Shown one piece after another: positions 35,416-46,652 of a DNA stretch of 64,000 nt. The position numbers and the translations under genes were made by a program. Numbering within the stretch: the stretch's first letter is position 1; every line of letters starts with the position of its first letter. The notes below the pieces were generated by a model. It did not search any database. It worked only from the letters and a program-made list of their open reading frames with translations, and was not told the origin of the DNA. Source of the DNA: Camellia lanceoleosa (Eukaryota > Streptophyta > Magnoliopsida > Ericales > Theaceae). The stretch spans positions 1 to 64,000 of the forward strand of contig JANUSC010000385.1 of NCBI GenBank assembly GCA_025200525.1. The letters run 5' to 3'.

Positions 35416-35430
35416 TAATGGTATCGAGCA
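35416..35430 (+). other. E2 primer-binding site (initiator tRNA-Met type)
   Basis: Three bases after the LTR stands TGGTATCGAGC. It is the initiator-tRNA-Met type site but one base short of exact complementarity to the tRNA 3' end, the missing base falling in a CAG word. Because a primer-binding site is copied from the tRNA in each cycle, the missing base more likely reflects sequence error. Confidence 0.8.
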
Positions 35431-35625
35431 CAAGTTCCTTATTATACGCTATTCACACACTTTGAGTCCTAAAGAGCATAGGATTTCCGAGAAAGATGCT
35501 AGGTTGCATCATATTGCTTGCTATTTGAACAAGGTGTGCATTGTCTTGACTCACTTATTTGTCACTTGCCCGCATGGTTATTTGTTATTTGCTTAAAGAA
35601 TCACACTTTGTATACTCATAGCATC

Positions 35626-36669
35626 ATGAGGAGAGGTAGACCACTGCTGTCTGGGTCAACCCAAGACAGATTAGACAGACCGAAAGATTAGTGGAAGGTT
35701 TGGCCCATGAAGTTGAGGCAAACCAGCAAAGAAGACGCTTAGTGCCACTGACAAAGCCGAAAGTGCATTTAACGATCGAAATGTAGTTCCACCTCCTCCA
35801 AAGGCCACGTTCCTCCACAACCAAATTTTATATGGAGATGGCACGATAGCTTTGATCAGGGAATTCAAGAAGATGAAACCACCGAGGTTCTCTGGAGGTA
35901 TTGAGCCAATGAAGGCCGAGGCATGGGTTTTGGAAATGGAGAAACTGTTTGAGATTTTCCCCAGCACCGATGTTCAGAAGGTGACATTAGCTGCATTTAC
36001 CTTGGACGATGACGCTCGAATATGGTGGATGACGATCAGAGAAACTAATCCTGGTTTAACTTGGGCAAGGTTTTTGGAATTGTTTTACAACAAGCATTTT
36101 CCCCTCAGTGTTCGGAATCGCAAGGCTACCGAATTCCAGATTTTGACACAAGGCAGCCGAACAGTGGCGGAATATGATCGTGTTTTTACTGAATTGGTAA
36201 GGTTTGTACCTCACATGACCAACGATGAATACATGAAGGCTAGAAAGTTTGAAAGTGGGCTACGCGGACCGATTCAAGACCGGGTTAGCCTACTCAATAT
36301 GCCGACCTATGCCGGCGTCGACAAGGTCGTTTTGGGGTTAACTTGAACAGATACCAGAACTCAGGAGAGAGTCAGGGAAAGAGGCAGAACCATGATGGTC
36401 ATCGAGCACAGTTGGGCGCCAAGAAGAGGATGAATAAGGGCAGTACTGGATATCCAAGGCAGGAGAGTAATACTAAGCCGATGTGTTCGGATTGTGGGAA
36501 GCAACATTTCGGGGTTTGTCGTCGGACGACTGGAGCTTGCTATGAATGTGGAGAAATGGGTCATTTTGTGAGAGATTGTCCTAAGACAAAGGCCGAAGCC
36601 AGTAAGAAAAGTGAGAACACCTCAGGTACCGTTCAGAAAGGTAATACGGGGAAAGGACAGATGAGACAG
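35626..36669 (+). pseudogene. E2 gag with CCHC zinc knuckles (frame disturbed)
   Basis: The likely start is the ATG at 35,626, with an early frame break near 35,690. The open core at 35,852-36,346 carries the retrotransposon gag domain (IREFKKMKPPRFSGG, AEAWVLEMEKLFEIF, ARIWWMTIRETNPGLTW, YNKHFPLSVRN). After a frame change at 36,345, a basic stretch leads to CSDCGKQHFGVC and CYECGEMGHFVRDC at 36,480-36,580, a degenerate and a canonical knuckle. Gag packages the element RNA in a cytoplasmic particle. Confidence 0.88.
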
Positions 36670-38245
36670 GGCAGAGTATTTGCATTAGTACCCGGAGACA
36701 CTCGACGTCAAGTGTGGTGTCGTGCACGCTCTATTTGCTCTCAAGATGCTTATGTGTTGATTGATTCAGTTCTACGATTCGCTTGTATCTACTAAGTTTG
36801 CCGAGAAGATTAATAGAAAACTAGAACCCCTTGAACATGTATTATCTGTGTCTACTCCATCTGGGAAGGCTATGATTGTTGCATCCATTTATAGGGCATG
36901 TGTTGTCATGATTGAGAATGTTGAATTGTTAGTTGACTTAATGCCATTGGATATAGCTCATTTTGATGTTATATTGGGAATGGATTGGTTAGTAGCAAAC
37001 TATGCATCTATTAACTGTGTTTCGAAGAGTGTCACATTGAAACCCCCGAATCTAGCCGAGGTTATTTTTCAGGGGAAAGGGGTAGTGCCCCCACCTTACT
37101 TAATATCATCCATGAAGGCCTATAAGTTGATCCAAAAAGGGTGTAAGGGTTATCTGTGTAGTATACTGAGTAATCAGAATGGAAATGCTATTTTAGCCGA
37201 CGTTCCAGTTGTTAATGAATTCGCCGATGTTTTTCCTGATGACCTGCCTGGCCAATTAGTTAATAGAGAAATAGAGTTTACTGTTGATGTCATATCGGGA
37301 ACACAACCGATCTCCAAGACACCATATAGAATGGCCCCAGCCGAACTTAGAGAATTGAAACTACAGTTGCAAGAATTGTTGGACAAAGGATTTATTAGGC
37401 CGAGCACTTCACCATGGGGAGCACCCATGTTATTTGTTAAGAAGAAGGATGGTTCACTCCGCCTTTGTATCGATTATAGGGAACTCAATAAGGTCACCAT
37501 TAAGAATAAGTACCCATTACCTAGGATTGATGATTTGCTCGATCAGCTACAAGGAGCACGAGTCTTTTCCAAGATTGACCTTAGGTCGGGTTATCACCAG
37601 CTTAAAGTTAAAGCCGAGGATGTTGAGAAGACTGCTTTCCGGACTAGATATGGCCACTACGAATTTTTAGTGATGCCTTTTGGACTGACCAATGCCCCTG
37701 CTGCATTCATGGATTTAATGAACAGAGTCTTCAAGCCCCACCTAGATGAATTTGTGGTCGTCTTCATCGATGATATATTAATTTATTCCAAGAGTGAAGT
37801 TGAACATGAAAACCATTTGAGACTTGCTTTGCAGATTTTGAGAGACCGGAAACTGTATGCTAAGTTTAACAAGTGTGAATTTTGGCTTTCTAATATTTCA
37901 TTCCTGGGTCATGTGATAAATGAAGAGGGTATCTCAGTTGATCCTAGCAAAGTTGAAGCCGTAGTGAATTGGCCGAGGCCGACCAATGTGTCCGAGGTTC
38001 GAAGTTTTCTTGGGTTGGCAGGTTACTACAGGAAATTCGTAAAAGATTTCTCCAGGATTGCAATCCCATTGACGCAATTGACTAAGAAAGGAGCACCGTA
38101 TGAATGGACTAAAGATCGGGAGTCAGCTTTCCAGGAACTGAAAACGAGACTAGTCACAAAGACCAAGATTTCTGTACTTCCTAATGAAGAGAAGAGTTTC
38201 ACACCTATAGTGATGCATCGCATAAAGGTTTGGGTTGTGTATTAA
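36670..38245 (+). pseudogene. E2 protease and reverse transcriptase
   Basis: The protease frame is lost at its active-site triplet (about 36,762-36,778, VLIDS then a frame jump) and resumes in the 494-codon ORF from 36,761. That ORF holds the protease C-terminal part ([18 protein letters not shown], about residues 70-87), the linker with [11 protein letters not shown], and the RT. RT motifs are [12 protein letters not shown] (234-245), the first catalytic Asp in [12 protein letters not shown] (about 273), [12 protein letters not shown] (305-316), FIDD (335-338) and the thumb motif [18 protein letters not shown] itself looks intact; the frame fails at about 38,160-38,230, entering RNase H. Confidence 0.9.
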
Positions 38246-38597
38246 TGCAAGGGGGTAAAGTCATAGCATATGCATCTCGTCAATTGAAGCCACATGAGAA
38301 GAACTATCCTACCCATGATTTGGAGCTAGCAGCCGTGGTATTTGCTTTAAAGATTTGGCGTCATTACTTGTATGGAGCTTCTTGCCAGGTTTTTACAGAT
38401 CATCAGAGCTTGAAGTACCTATTCACTATGAATTGAACTTGAGACAAAGAAGATGGCTTGAGTTGTTGAAGGACTATGATATGCACATTCAATATCACCC
38501 AGAAAAGCTAACAAGCAGGGCCGACGCCCGAAAGCGTAAAGTCGGCTTGAAATTTGGCATGTCTAACCTTGATTTCAGCAGAACCAACCATCGTTGA
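38230..38597 (+). pseudogene. E2 RNase H
   Basis: Continues the polyprotein in a new frame: [20 protein letters not shown], then [20 protein letters not shown] and the Asp-containing [13 protein letters not shown] further shift at about 38,430 leads to [20 protein letters not shown]. This single RNase H (no archaeal-type second copy) separates E2 from the Tat elements here. Confidence 0.87.
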
Positions 38598-39564
38598 AGA
38601 AGTAAAGGCAAGGCAAATGGAGGATGAATTCTTCAGAAAGGTAGCCGATGAGATTATTACGAAGCCGAGGTCAGGGTACACTTTTGAGAATCAAGTACTC
38701 AAGTTTGAAGGGAGATTGTGTGTGGCCGACGTTCCAGAGTTAAAAAAGGAAAATTTTGCTGGAAGCTCATAATTCCAAGTTTGCCGTTCATCCAGGGAAC
38801 ACTAAGATGTACCAAGACGTGAAACAGACATTTGGTGGCCGAACATGAAAAGAGAAATAGCCGAATTCGTGTCTCAGTGTTTGCATTGTCAGCAAGTAAA
38901 AGCAGAACATCAGAGACCAGCAGGACTCCTACAACCTTTGCCGATTCCTGAGTGGAAATGGGAACACATCTCCATGGACTTTGTGGTTGGATTGCCGAAG
39001 ACACAGAAAGGTATGGATTCGATTTGGGTTGTGGTAGATAGACTAACCAAGTCAGCACACTTTTTGCCTGTTAAGACTACTTTCAACGCCGATCAACTTG
39101 CCCTACTATATGTGAATGAGATTGTTAGACTCCATGGAGCGCCGATGTCAATAGTGTCAGACAGAGATCCTAAGTTTGTTTCCAGATTTTGGCAGAGTCT
39201 ACAGAAAGCGTTTGGAGCCGAACTGAGATTTAGTACAGCTTTTCATCCCCAGACAGATGGGCAAACAGAGAGAACGATTCAGACACTTGAGGATATGCTT
39301 AGACTTTGTGTATTGGATTTCTAGGGAAATTGGGGAGTGCATCTACCCTTGGTAGAATTCGCTTACAATAACAGTTATCAAGCTAGCATTGGCATGGCAC
39401 CGTATGAGGCTTTGTATGGGAGAAAATGCAGATCGCCGATATGTTGGACCGAAGTTGGAGACAGAGCTCTGCTTGGTCCCGAATTGATTCAAACAGAGAA
39501 GATTAAACTTATCCAACAGAGGATCAAAACTGCCCAGAGCCGACAAAAGAACTACGCCGACTAG
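38554..39564 (+). pseudogene. E2 integrase (two in-frame stops)
   Basis: A zinc-binding HHCC region ends in CLHCQQVKAEHQ. The catalytic core has Asp in SMDFVVGLPK, Asp in IVSDRDPKFVSRF, and Glu in [17 protein letters not shown] stops fall at 39,322-39,324 and 39,562-39,564; both sit where related E1 sequence or context suggests a CAG-like word. Before 38,845 the N-terminal part is broken at about 38,770. Confidence 0.87.
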
Positions 39565-39576
39565 AGAAGGAATGAG

Positions 39577-40044
39577 TTGGAATTTGAAGTTGGGGATCAT
39601 GTATTCCTGAAAGTTTCGCCAATGAAAGGAGTTTCTAGATTTGGGAAGAAAGGAAAGTTAGCACCTCGTTATATTGGGCCATTTGAAATTCTTGACAAGG
39701 TTAACACCGTTGCCTACAGACTTGCTTTGCCACCAGAATTGAGCCAAGTCCATAACGTGTTTCATGTTTCGATGTTAAGGAAGTATATTCGGGACCCACT
39801 GCATGTAATTAAATATTCTGGAATCGAAGTGAATGAGAATTTGGGCTATGAAGAGAAGCCGACGTCTATTGTGGATAGACAAGTTAGGCAATTGAGAAAC
39901 AAATCCATACCAATGGTAAGAGTGGAATGGAAGGAGCATTACGGCAAGGATGCCACATGGGAAATGGAAGAAGAAATGAGAATTCGACATCCAGAGTTGT
40001 TCTTGGAACAAGGTACCTTAAGTTTGGGGACCAAACTTCTCTAA
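39577..40044 (+). CDS. E2 integrase C terminus with chromodomain
   Basis: The open 155-codon segment has the GPY/F-type region (GKLAPRYIGPFEILDKV, then VHNVFHVSMLRKYIRD) and ends in a chromodomain-like fold (YEEKPTSIVDRQVRQLRNKS, IPMVRVEWKEHYGKDATWE, EEMRIRHPELF). A C-terminal chromodomain defines chromoviruses and is thought to guide integration to marked chromatin. The stop lies 12 bp before the LTR. Confidence 0.88.
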   Translation: MEFEVGDHVFLKVSPMKGVSRFGKKGKLAPRYIGPFEILDKVNTVAYRLALPPELSQVHNVFHVSMLRKYIRDPLHVIKYSGIEVNENLGYEEKPTSIVDRQVRQLRNKSIPMVRVEWKEHYGKDATWEMEEEMRIRHPELFLEQGTLSLGTKLL

Positions 40045-40055
40045 GGGGGGAAGGA
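40041..40055 (+). other. E2 polypurine tract
   Basis: AAGGGGGGAAGGA immediately before the 3' LTR. Confidence 0.92.
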
Positions 40056-42455
40056 TGTAACAACCCTCATCTTGATTTAGCCATGCTTACGTACATCTTT
40101 GTATGAGCCTCTCTTGCCATGATTATAAATCTTGTTATTTTGTTCTGTCTTGCTTGTTAAGTTCTGCTTGCTTGCTTGATCTTGTACCTTGCTTGATGTA
40201 TAGCCGAGGTCAGCTTAGCTTAGCTCGCCTTTTAAACCTTTGTACTTGGAATCGCTTTTGGAACCTTGGTTGACCTCTATCTTCACCTCGCATGTTTGCC
40301 GAGATGTCACTCTTGGGCCGATGTGTTTAGAGCCGAGGCCGAGATGTTTTGTGTTAGCGACCCTTGTCCTTGGGTAGGTGTGGCCTAGACCGAGGTGTGG
40401 CACACCCAGGCCAAGGTGTGGCACCACTTAGTCAAGTGCCGACCTCCCTAGCCGATGTCCTTGTTATCCTTCCAGGAGCTTTGACTCTAGCCGATGTCCT
40501 TACTTGCCGATGTGTTTTGCCATCTAGCTTGTTGTATACGCTTTGTCGAGACTCGCCTTGTCAATCACCACCTTTTTGAGTTAAACCAACCCGTGATGCC
40601 ACGGTCCGAGCCGAGGCTAAGTCAGCCGACAGGCCTATAACACATCATTTTGTATCTTTTGGGTATCATTTTTGGTCTCAATCTTTGTTCCTTTAGAGAG
40701 AGAAGCTCTAGAACAAGGAGTAAGAGTTTTAGAGAGAAGTTGAGTTCCGAGTTTGATCGTGGAAGATCGAACCGTTGGATTTGAGTTTTGAGGTTAGATT
40801 CTTGCTCTCCCTCGTTTGCTCTTATTGATCACCTAGTTGCATTGCGTGATTGAATTTGTTTTGCATGCCATGCATTGATTGAAGTTGGTCTTGAAAGAGA
40901 AAGTTAGTATTCATGTGTTCTTGATGAAAGTTGCACTTTGATCTAGAAGTTTATGACTAGAGCCATGTTATTGTGTTTGTTCTGCATGTTCTTTTGGTTG
41001 GGTGCCTAAGTCCACGCTCTTGAACTCTTAGCATGTTTCGCTTTCGTTATTGATTTGGATTCGTGGTAGTACCGAGATCATTATGTGTAAGTAAAGCTTG
41101 TTTTGAAAATGTGATTTGCTATGTGATTGTCGACTTTGATCTTGTTGAGCCTACACGAAGAGCCTGAGTGAGTGGTGCTTTTAATAAAGCTATGGTAAAC
41201 CGTTTTGATAAATCTTGTCTTGCCTTGTTTTGATAAAAGTATTTGTTAAGCATGAATGATTAGCCTAATCCGATGTATTAATGTGAGCCTTGTCTTGATG
41301 ATTTCTTGAGAAGTCCCATGGCTGGAGGACTCTAAACTTTTGCAGCACTATGTATAAAAGGATACGGTCCTTTCTTGGAACACAAGTCCCTTGTACTGGA
41401 GGACTATAAACTTTCGCAATACTAAGTGTAAAAGTCCCTTAGCTGGAGGACCCTAAACTTCGCAAAGATTATGCATAAAAGGATACGGTCCTTTCTTGAA
41501 AACAAGTCCCTTAGCCGAGGACTCTAAACTTTCGCAAAGATCATTTCTCAAAAGGGCTACGCCTAAGTGACACGCCTCTTGTATATGAAGGATACGGTCC
41601 TTCCTTGGAAAAGTTATTGTGTTAAAAGGCTATGGGCCTAAGTATCACAAGTCCCTTGGGCCGAGGACTCTAAACTTCGCAAAGACCATCTTGTATAAAA
41701 CGACACGGATCGCATAATCTTGTTTTGCCACCAATGGGTTACTACACGTATTGTTTGTTTGGACATTTTGATTATGTTTTGCCGATGTCGCGAGCATCCT
41801 TGAAATTTGTAAGTCTTAACAGATGAATACGGTTCATCCCTTGATTCGCATGCTTTTAATGTGCTTTGCTTGATAGAACCTCGCTAATGTTTTGATGGTT
41901 TTGATATGTTTTGTTTTGAACAGACTCGCTATATTCATGCAAACATTTATTACCAAGATTATTCATCGAAGTTTCCATACTCACCCTCTATATATATATG
42001 TAGGTGATGAGCAGATCGGTGACGCCTAGATGTGTTTGCAAGACTTATGTTGATTCTCGATTTACGCCGGCTTGTTTTGCATTCTTGTCGGCGATCTCGA
42101 TTCCACTCCGCATTATGTGTTTACGCCGGCATTTTGTATTTATCTCTACAGATCTTGAAAATGATGCTTCTTGGCTCACATTCTTTGTATTTTGTACTTG
42201 TCGGCTTAGAAGCCTTTTGATCAAGATTTGACTTGTATTTTGATAACTTGGACTGGTTGTAAGACTATATTGAATATGTCCTTTCATTTGATTTACGCAC
42301 AGCTCTCATGGGCCACTTGTAATTCGATTTATGGTTTCCGCATTTTTGTAAGCCCCTATGTGTACTGCTGTGTGTGGATTTTGGTAAGTTGGCTGTAATC
42401 ACGGACATCGGCCATCACTACACCATCCTCCTAGGGGCGGGTTGGGGTCGTGACA
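40056..42455 (+). repeat. E2 3' LTR
   Basis: 2,400 bp, TGTAACAACC to GTCGTGACA, colinear with 32,982-35,415 and followed by TCTAA. It is about 34 bp shorter than the 5' LTR, mostly through single-base losses. Confidence 0.93.
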
Positions 42456-42677
42456 TCTAAGAGGACCCTAAAAGTTGGTGGTTGGCCGAATTGTGGATTT
42501 CATTTTGAGCCCCTCCTTCAAGCTCTATGTTGTGGCTCCCTGCTGTTGCCAATTTCCGACCTTGGGGCCTTATTCTACACACATGGGAGGACACCATTGC
42601 ATGGTGGTCGGCCAGAATTTTTGCCCTTCATTTTTGGTCCATGGCCGGCCGGCCAGGGTGAGTGGCTAACCGACAGG

Positions 42678-42695
42678 GGTGGCCGGCCGACCACC
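42678..42695. promoter_or_regulatory. Near-palindrome GGTGGCCGGCCGACCACC in T1 LTR
   Basis: One mismatch from the perfect palindrome found upstream of the antisense gene at 57,179-57,196. A related word lies in the second Tat LTR at about 59,975-59,991. Shared placement upstream of transcribed regions suggests a regulatory element, not proven. Confidence 0.4.
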
Positions 42696-43129
42696 TCCCA
42701 GAACCCACTGCCGGCCACTCGCTTCACCTTTCCAGCTGTCCGGATATTTTTCAAATTATCCTGGGCATCCGGGGGATATTTTGGGAGGGAAAGCTTGGGT
42801 GCTTTTCCCTCCCCTTTTACACCTTTTCTTGCTTACTTAAAGGGTTGGGCAGCTCCTTTGCTAGGGTTGGAACATTTTCTCTCAAGGCTCCATCTTCTCT
42901 AACCTCCACTTTCATAGCCAAAAACTCAAAAACCTTCAAGCTTCCTAGCTAATTCCTTCATCAACCCTAAGCTCCACCATCACCACCTCCATTCCAGCAG
43001 CAAGGGAGTGTTCTTCAGAGGCTTAGAAGCAACTTTCATCAAGGCAAGAAGAGGCAAAAGACTTGTCTTCAAAGGTAAGTCTCAATTCCCTTTTTTCTAG
43101 CATAATTTTCCATCAATTCTTTACCCTAT

Positions 43130-44250
43130 TTTCTTTCAGTTTTTGGGCTCTGACCCCTACTGGTTTTGGGCTTATTTTGAGCCCCTCTACAACTTTGTAG
43201 AAGGGATCAACCTCATTTGGTGTCTCCATAATATACTTCCTTCAATATCACTCTTTAGGCCATTGTTTTGCATGCTTTATTTTCCTTATGAGTAATCTGA
43301 TTTCGAGACTGATGTAAACTGTTAGTGGGCTTATATTGAGCCCCTCTTAAACATTAAAGAAGGGCTCCATCATGTTTGGCTTCTCTATCATACACTTCCT
43401 TTGAAATTCTTCCATTTTACCGTAAAATTGCATGCTACTTTTAGCCTATATGCATTTATTTTTGGAGCATGCTATAAACTGATTATGAGCTTATTTTGTG
43501 TCCCTCTACAACATTGTAGAAGGGACCAATCTTGTTTGGTGCCTCCATGAATGGCTTCTCTTTGTACCTCTCTTTGGCCATGTTTTGCATACTTCTTTGA
43601 GCTTATTTGGCCACTGTTTTCAGCCTTCATCAGGCCTATAGAGTGCCTTATTTTGGTCCATTATTCATTCTTTGTTAAGGGTCTTAGGCCATTTGATGAT
43701 TGGTTTTGGTACTTGTTTTGTAATCCTCCTTATTTTCCGTAAAATTGCATGCTTTGTTAGGCTTGCTTAGCTTCGGATTTCAGCCTTCATCAGGCTTAGA
43801 AAATGTCTTGTTTTGGTCCATTCTTCAAGTTTTATTAAAGGTCTTAAGTTGTTTGGTCATTTCTTATGATACCTCTCTTTATAGCCCTCTTTTGGCCCAA
43901 ATTTGGCATGCTATATTTAGTATATCTACACACTGAATTGGAGGCTGTCATCTATTGTAAATATACATATTTTTGGTCCCTCTTTAGTTTTGTAGAACTG
44001 ATTTCTTGGGTTTGAGCATCGTACATACCACTTGCTTTGTAATTCCCCTCTTTTCCCGTATTTTTGTATGCCATTGTTGCCATATCTATGCTCACAATTT
44101 GGCCTTGTTTTGTACTGAGAAGATGCTATTTTTTGGGGCTGCCTTGCTACTGTTTTTTAGCTTTCATGTACCAATTTTGCATGCTTAGCATAGTCAGAGG
44201 CCATTTCGGTGCTTAAAATCACATTTCGATGATTTCATGCGTTGATCGTC
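43130..44250 (+). repeat. Degenerate tandem array, period about 158 bp, in T1 LTR
   Basis: GGGCTTATTTTGAGCCCCTC at 43,168, a variant at 43,326 and a variant at 43,486 are spaced about 158-159 bp. TTCATCAGGC..TTTTGGTCCATT recurs at 43,628 and 43,787, again about 159 bp apart. Units share GTAGAAGGG and CTCTTTGGCC-like words. It is non-coding. Confidence 0.7.
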
Positions 44251-44359
44251 ATTTCGTATCATTTTGGGGCTGTTTTCCCTTCATTTAGGTATTGAGATTT
44301 GGTTTGCATGCTCGCATAGCATTTTCCATGTCATTTCATGCCTTAGTGCATTGTTTCGG

Positions 44360-44900
44360 TTATGCGTCTGCAAGCACGCACTTCGAGGCACTCCGCTTTC
44401 ATTCATCGGCATCTTATGTGAGTGCGGCCGAGGTCCTCTCATGTTAGTGTAAGCCCGATCTGCATTTTTCATGCTCAGACATCATCGCCACGCATTAGTT
44501 TGCGTGCACGCATTTCGAGGCACTTCGGTTTTATCCGATTTGTATTTCACCATCGCCGGCTTATGCGTCTGCAGTGCACACATTTCGAGGCACTTCGGTT
44601 TTATCCGACGGCATTTTGCATCACCGCTTTGGTTGGCGTGCACGTGCACGCATTTCGAGGCACTTCGATTTTATCCGGTTTGCATTTCATCATCGGTTTA
44701 CGTGCTCTGCAGTGCACGATTTCGAGGCACTTCGGTTTTATCCGATTTGCATTTCACATCATCGCCTCGGTTTACGCGTGCCGTGCACGATTTCAAGCAC
44801 TTCGGTTTTATCCGACGGCATCTCACATCATGGTTTCGGTTATGCGTGCGCTGCGCACGCTTTTCAAGTCATCTCATTTTCATCTCATTTTCCCAGTATA
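44360..44900 (+). repeat. Tandem array, period about 65-75 bp, in T1 LTR
   Basis: About seven units of GCGTGCACGCATTTCGAGG plus CACTTCGGTTTTATCCGA plus TTTGCATTTCATCATCG. Copies start near 44,364, 44,500, 44,565, 44,636, 44,700, 44,772 and 44,843. ORFs through it (for example 44,422-44,936) are repeats in translation, not genes. Confidence 0.85.
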
Positions 44901-46638
44901 GTGCATAACAGGTTGTATCTTAGATTGCATTCATGAATTTTCTCGGTTTGAGTGCCTGTGGGCATGCACTTCAAGACATCTCACTTTCATAGGATTGTGC
45001 ATGCTATATCACATGTTAGCAGATTTCATGCATATCATGCATATCGCATCGTGTTCGATAGGAGTTAGTCGCACGGGAAACGAGGCACGCTTTCAGACCG
45101 AGTGACTAACGGTCTCAATTCCCAAGTCACCAACACTCGGATTACCCATGATGGAGTTAGGTTTTATTGTAGCATTCATATACATTCATCCTATATTGAG
45201 TTGTGCAATCCGATTCTTCGCCATCACGCATCGAGATGCGTGATTGGTGGCACGAGGATCGAGGCATGCATATATTTGTGAAATACATTGCTATGCCCCT
45301 TTCTCGCTCTCCGCGAGAAAATGAAGAATCAAGAACCTTTCGAACTCGCACGATTTCAAGAAAAATGCCAATAGAGGCTAATCGGGCACCGCCGGATTTC
45401 GCCAAGAAAGGCATCCGCATGCATCATTTCATCATCCGGAGCAAGAGTAAGGCGTCCTCGCTTGCATGCCAAGTTGTTACTCTTTTGTAATTAATTTATT
45501 AATTAATTAAAAATATGTAATATTCTTTATTCGATCAGATATTTATTCGACCCTCGCTGCGAGGGCAATGTTGTAATAAGGGTGTGTGCAGTGATGTATG
45601 TCTTCCAACCCCCATTTCTTTCTCCTTTTATTTACCCGCTTATGATGGTTAGATATAGGGCATATTTCAATTAGCATACAAGATGACAAAGATGTTTGCA
45701 TCATTCATCTGCTTTTGCACGCACTGCTCTAAGATCATACGAATGATTTGTATTTCAATTCCAAATTGAATACATGTTAGTTGTTGCATCTCATATGCCA
45801 TGTTTAGAATAGCCGAACTCGCTATAGTTGCATCCTTGCATGTGTTGCATTAGGCATTTCGCACATTTAGGATCATGCATGATTTCTAATCAGCTTTTGT
45901 TTTGGCTTGGAGTACTTAGTGAGTTGTTATGCTTTAGCATCCTTGCATGCGTGTGAGTGTTGCCATGAATAGCATGCTTACCATGAGGCTAAATGCTTAT
46001 GTGATATAACTGCCTTGAATGCCTGTGGGTGGAGGTTGAGTTATTTGTATTGGGACAATTCACAAATGTTTGTTTTAAGCCCACTAGATAGTGGCAAAAC
46101 CGTTGTTTTCTAAGCCCACCCGAGGGTGGCAAATCCACGTCTTAGCCTACTTGCGAGTAGCACCATCAAACCATTTTCAAACAAACAAACATGAGATGTT
46201 TAGTTCTAATTCAGGCGATTCAATCTATACTTGTATGCTGTGCGCATCACATAGTAACCTAGGCTAATAACCGGAATAAGAACTCACATAGTTTTCAAAA
46301 ACAGATATCATGGTTAGTAGAGGCCGGTCTTTGTCCGGGCGCGGGGGGGTGCTCACGATGTGATCTTCCCAATCGCACCCAAGTTCCCGAGCCAACTTTG
46401 GTGATGATTTTACACGTGGCCTTTGGCACTGAGTCAGGGTTTCCTAAATTTCCCAATTAAAAAATATTTAGGTGGCGACTCTGTAATCTGGCAAAGCAGT
46501 CCATGTTTGGCACTTCTTTCAAAAAAATCTGTTTTTCTTCAAAAGAATTTGCCGGATTTGGACTCTATGGTTCAAGATTTGGAACCACGACAAAATCGAG
46601 TCCTAATCAGAAGCGAGGTCCTCGGGCTTGTTACGCTT

Positions 46639-46652
46639 CGCGACTCGGGGAG
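46639..46652 (+). other. Possible T1 primer-binding site
   Basis: CGCGACTCGGGGAG follows the last LTR-like sequence. It resembles the GGCGACTC..GGGGA class of primer-binding site seen in Tat elements, with bases missing in the middle. The LTR end just upstream is not sharply defined. Confidence 0.35.

Larger units (their letters stand above)
32982..42455 (+). mobile_element. E2: full-length Ty3/gypsy chromovirus (Tekay/Del-like)
   Basis: This is a 9,474-bp element with paired LTRs, primer-binding site, gag, protease, RT, RNase H, integrase, chromodomain-type C terminus and polypurine tract, flanked by TCTAA. The LTRs are nearly identical outside CAG/CTG contexts, so insertion looks recent. 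Despite this, the polyprotein frame is broken many times, mostly at the same contexts. Confidence 0.94.
32068..46640 (+). repeat. T1 5' LTR, split by E2
   Basis: The parts are 32,068-32,981 and 42,461 to about 46,640, roughly 5.1 kb without E2, typical of the oversized LTRs of Tat/Ogre-like elements. The left end is TGTAGACACCCCATTTTTGA. The right end is uncertain by some tens of bases: the shared LTR segment AAATCGAGTCCT (near 46,591) is the last clear match to the LTR at 59,640. No genes are present; ORFs inside are side products of tandem repeats. Confidence 0.75.

Noticed and set aside
43130..44250. Centromeric satellite from the 158-bp period
   Set aside because: Only about seven degenerate copies inside an LTR; no long homogeneous array in the window.
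44422..44936. Three overlapping plus-strand ORFs of 120-159 codons
   Set aside because: They are translations of the 70-bp tandem array in the T1 LTR in three frames, with the repeat visible in each peptide.
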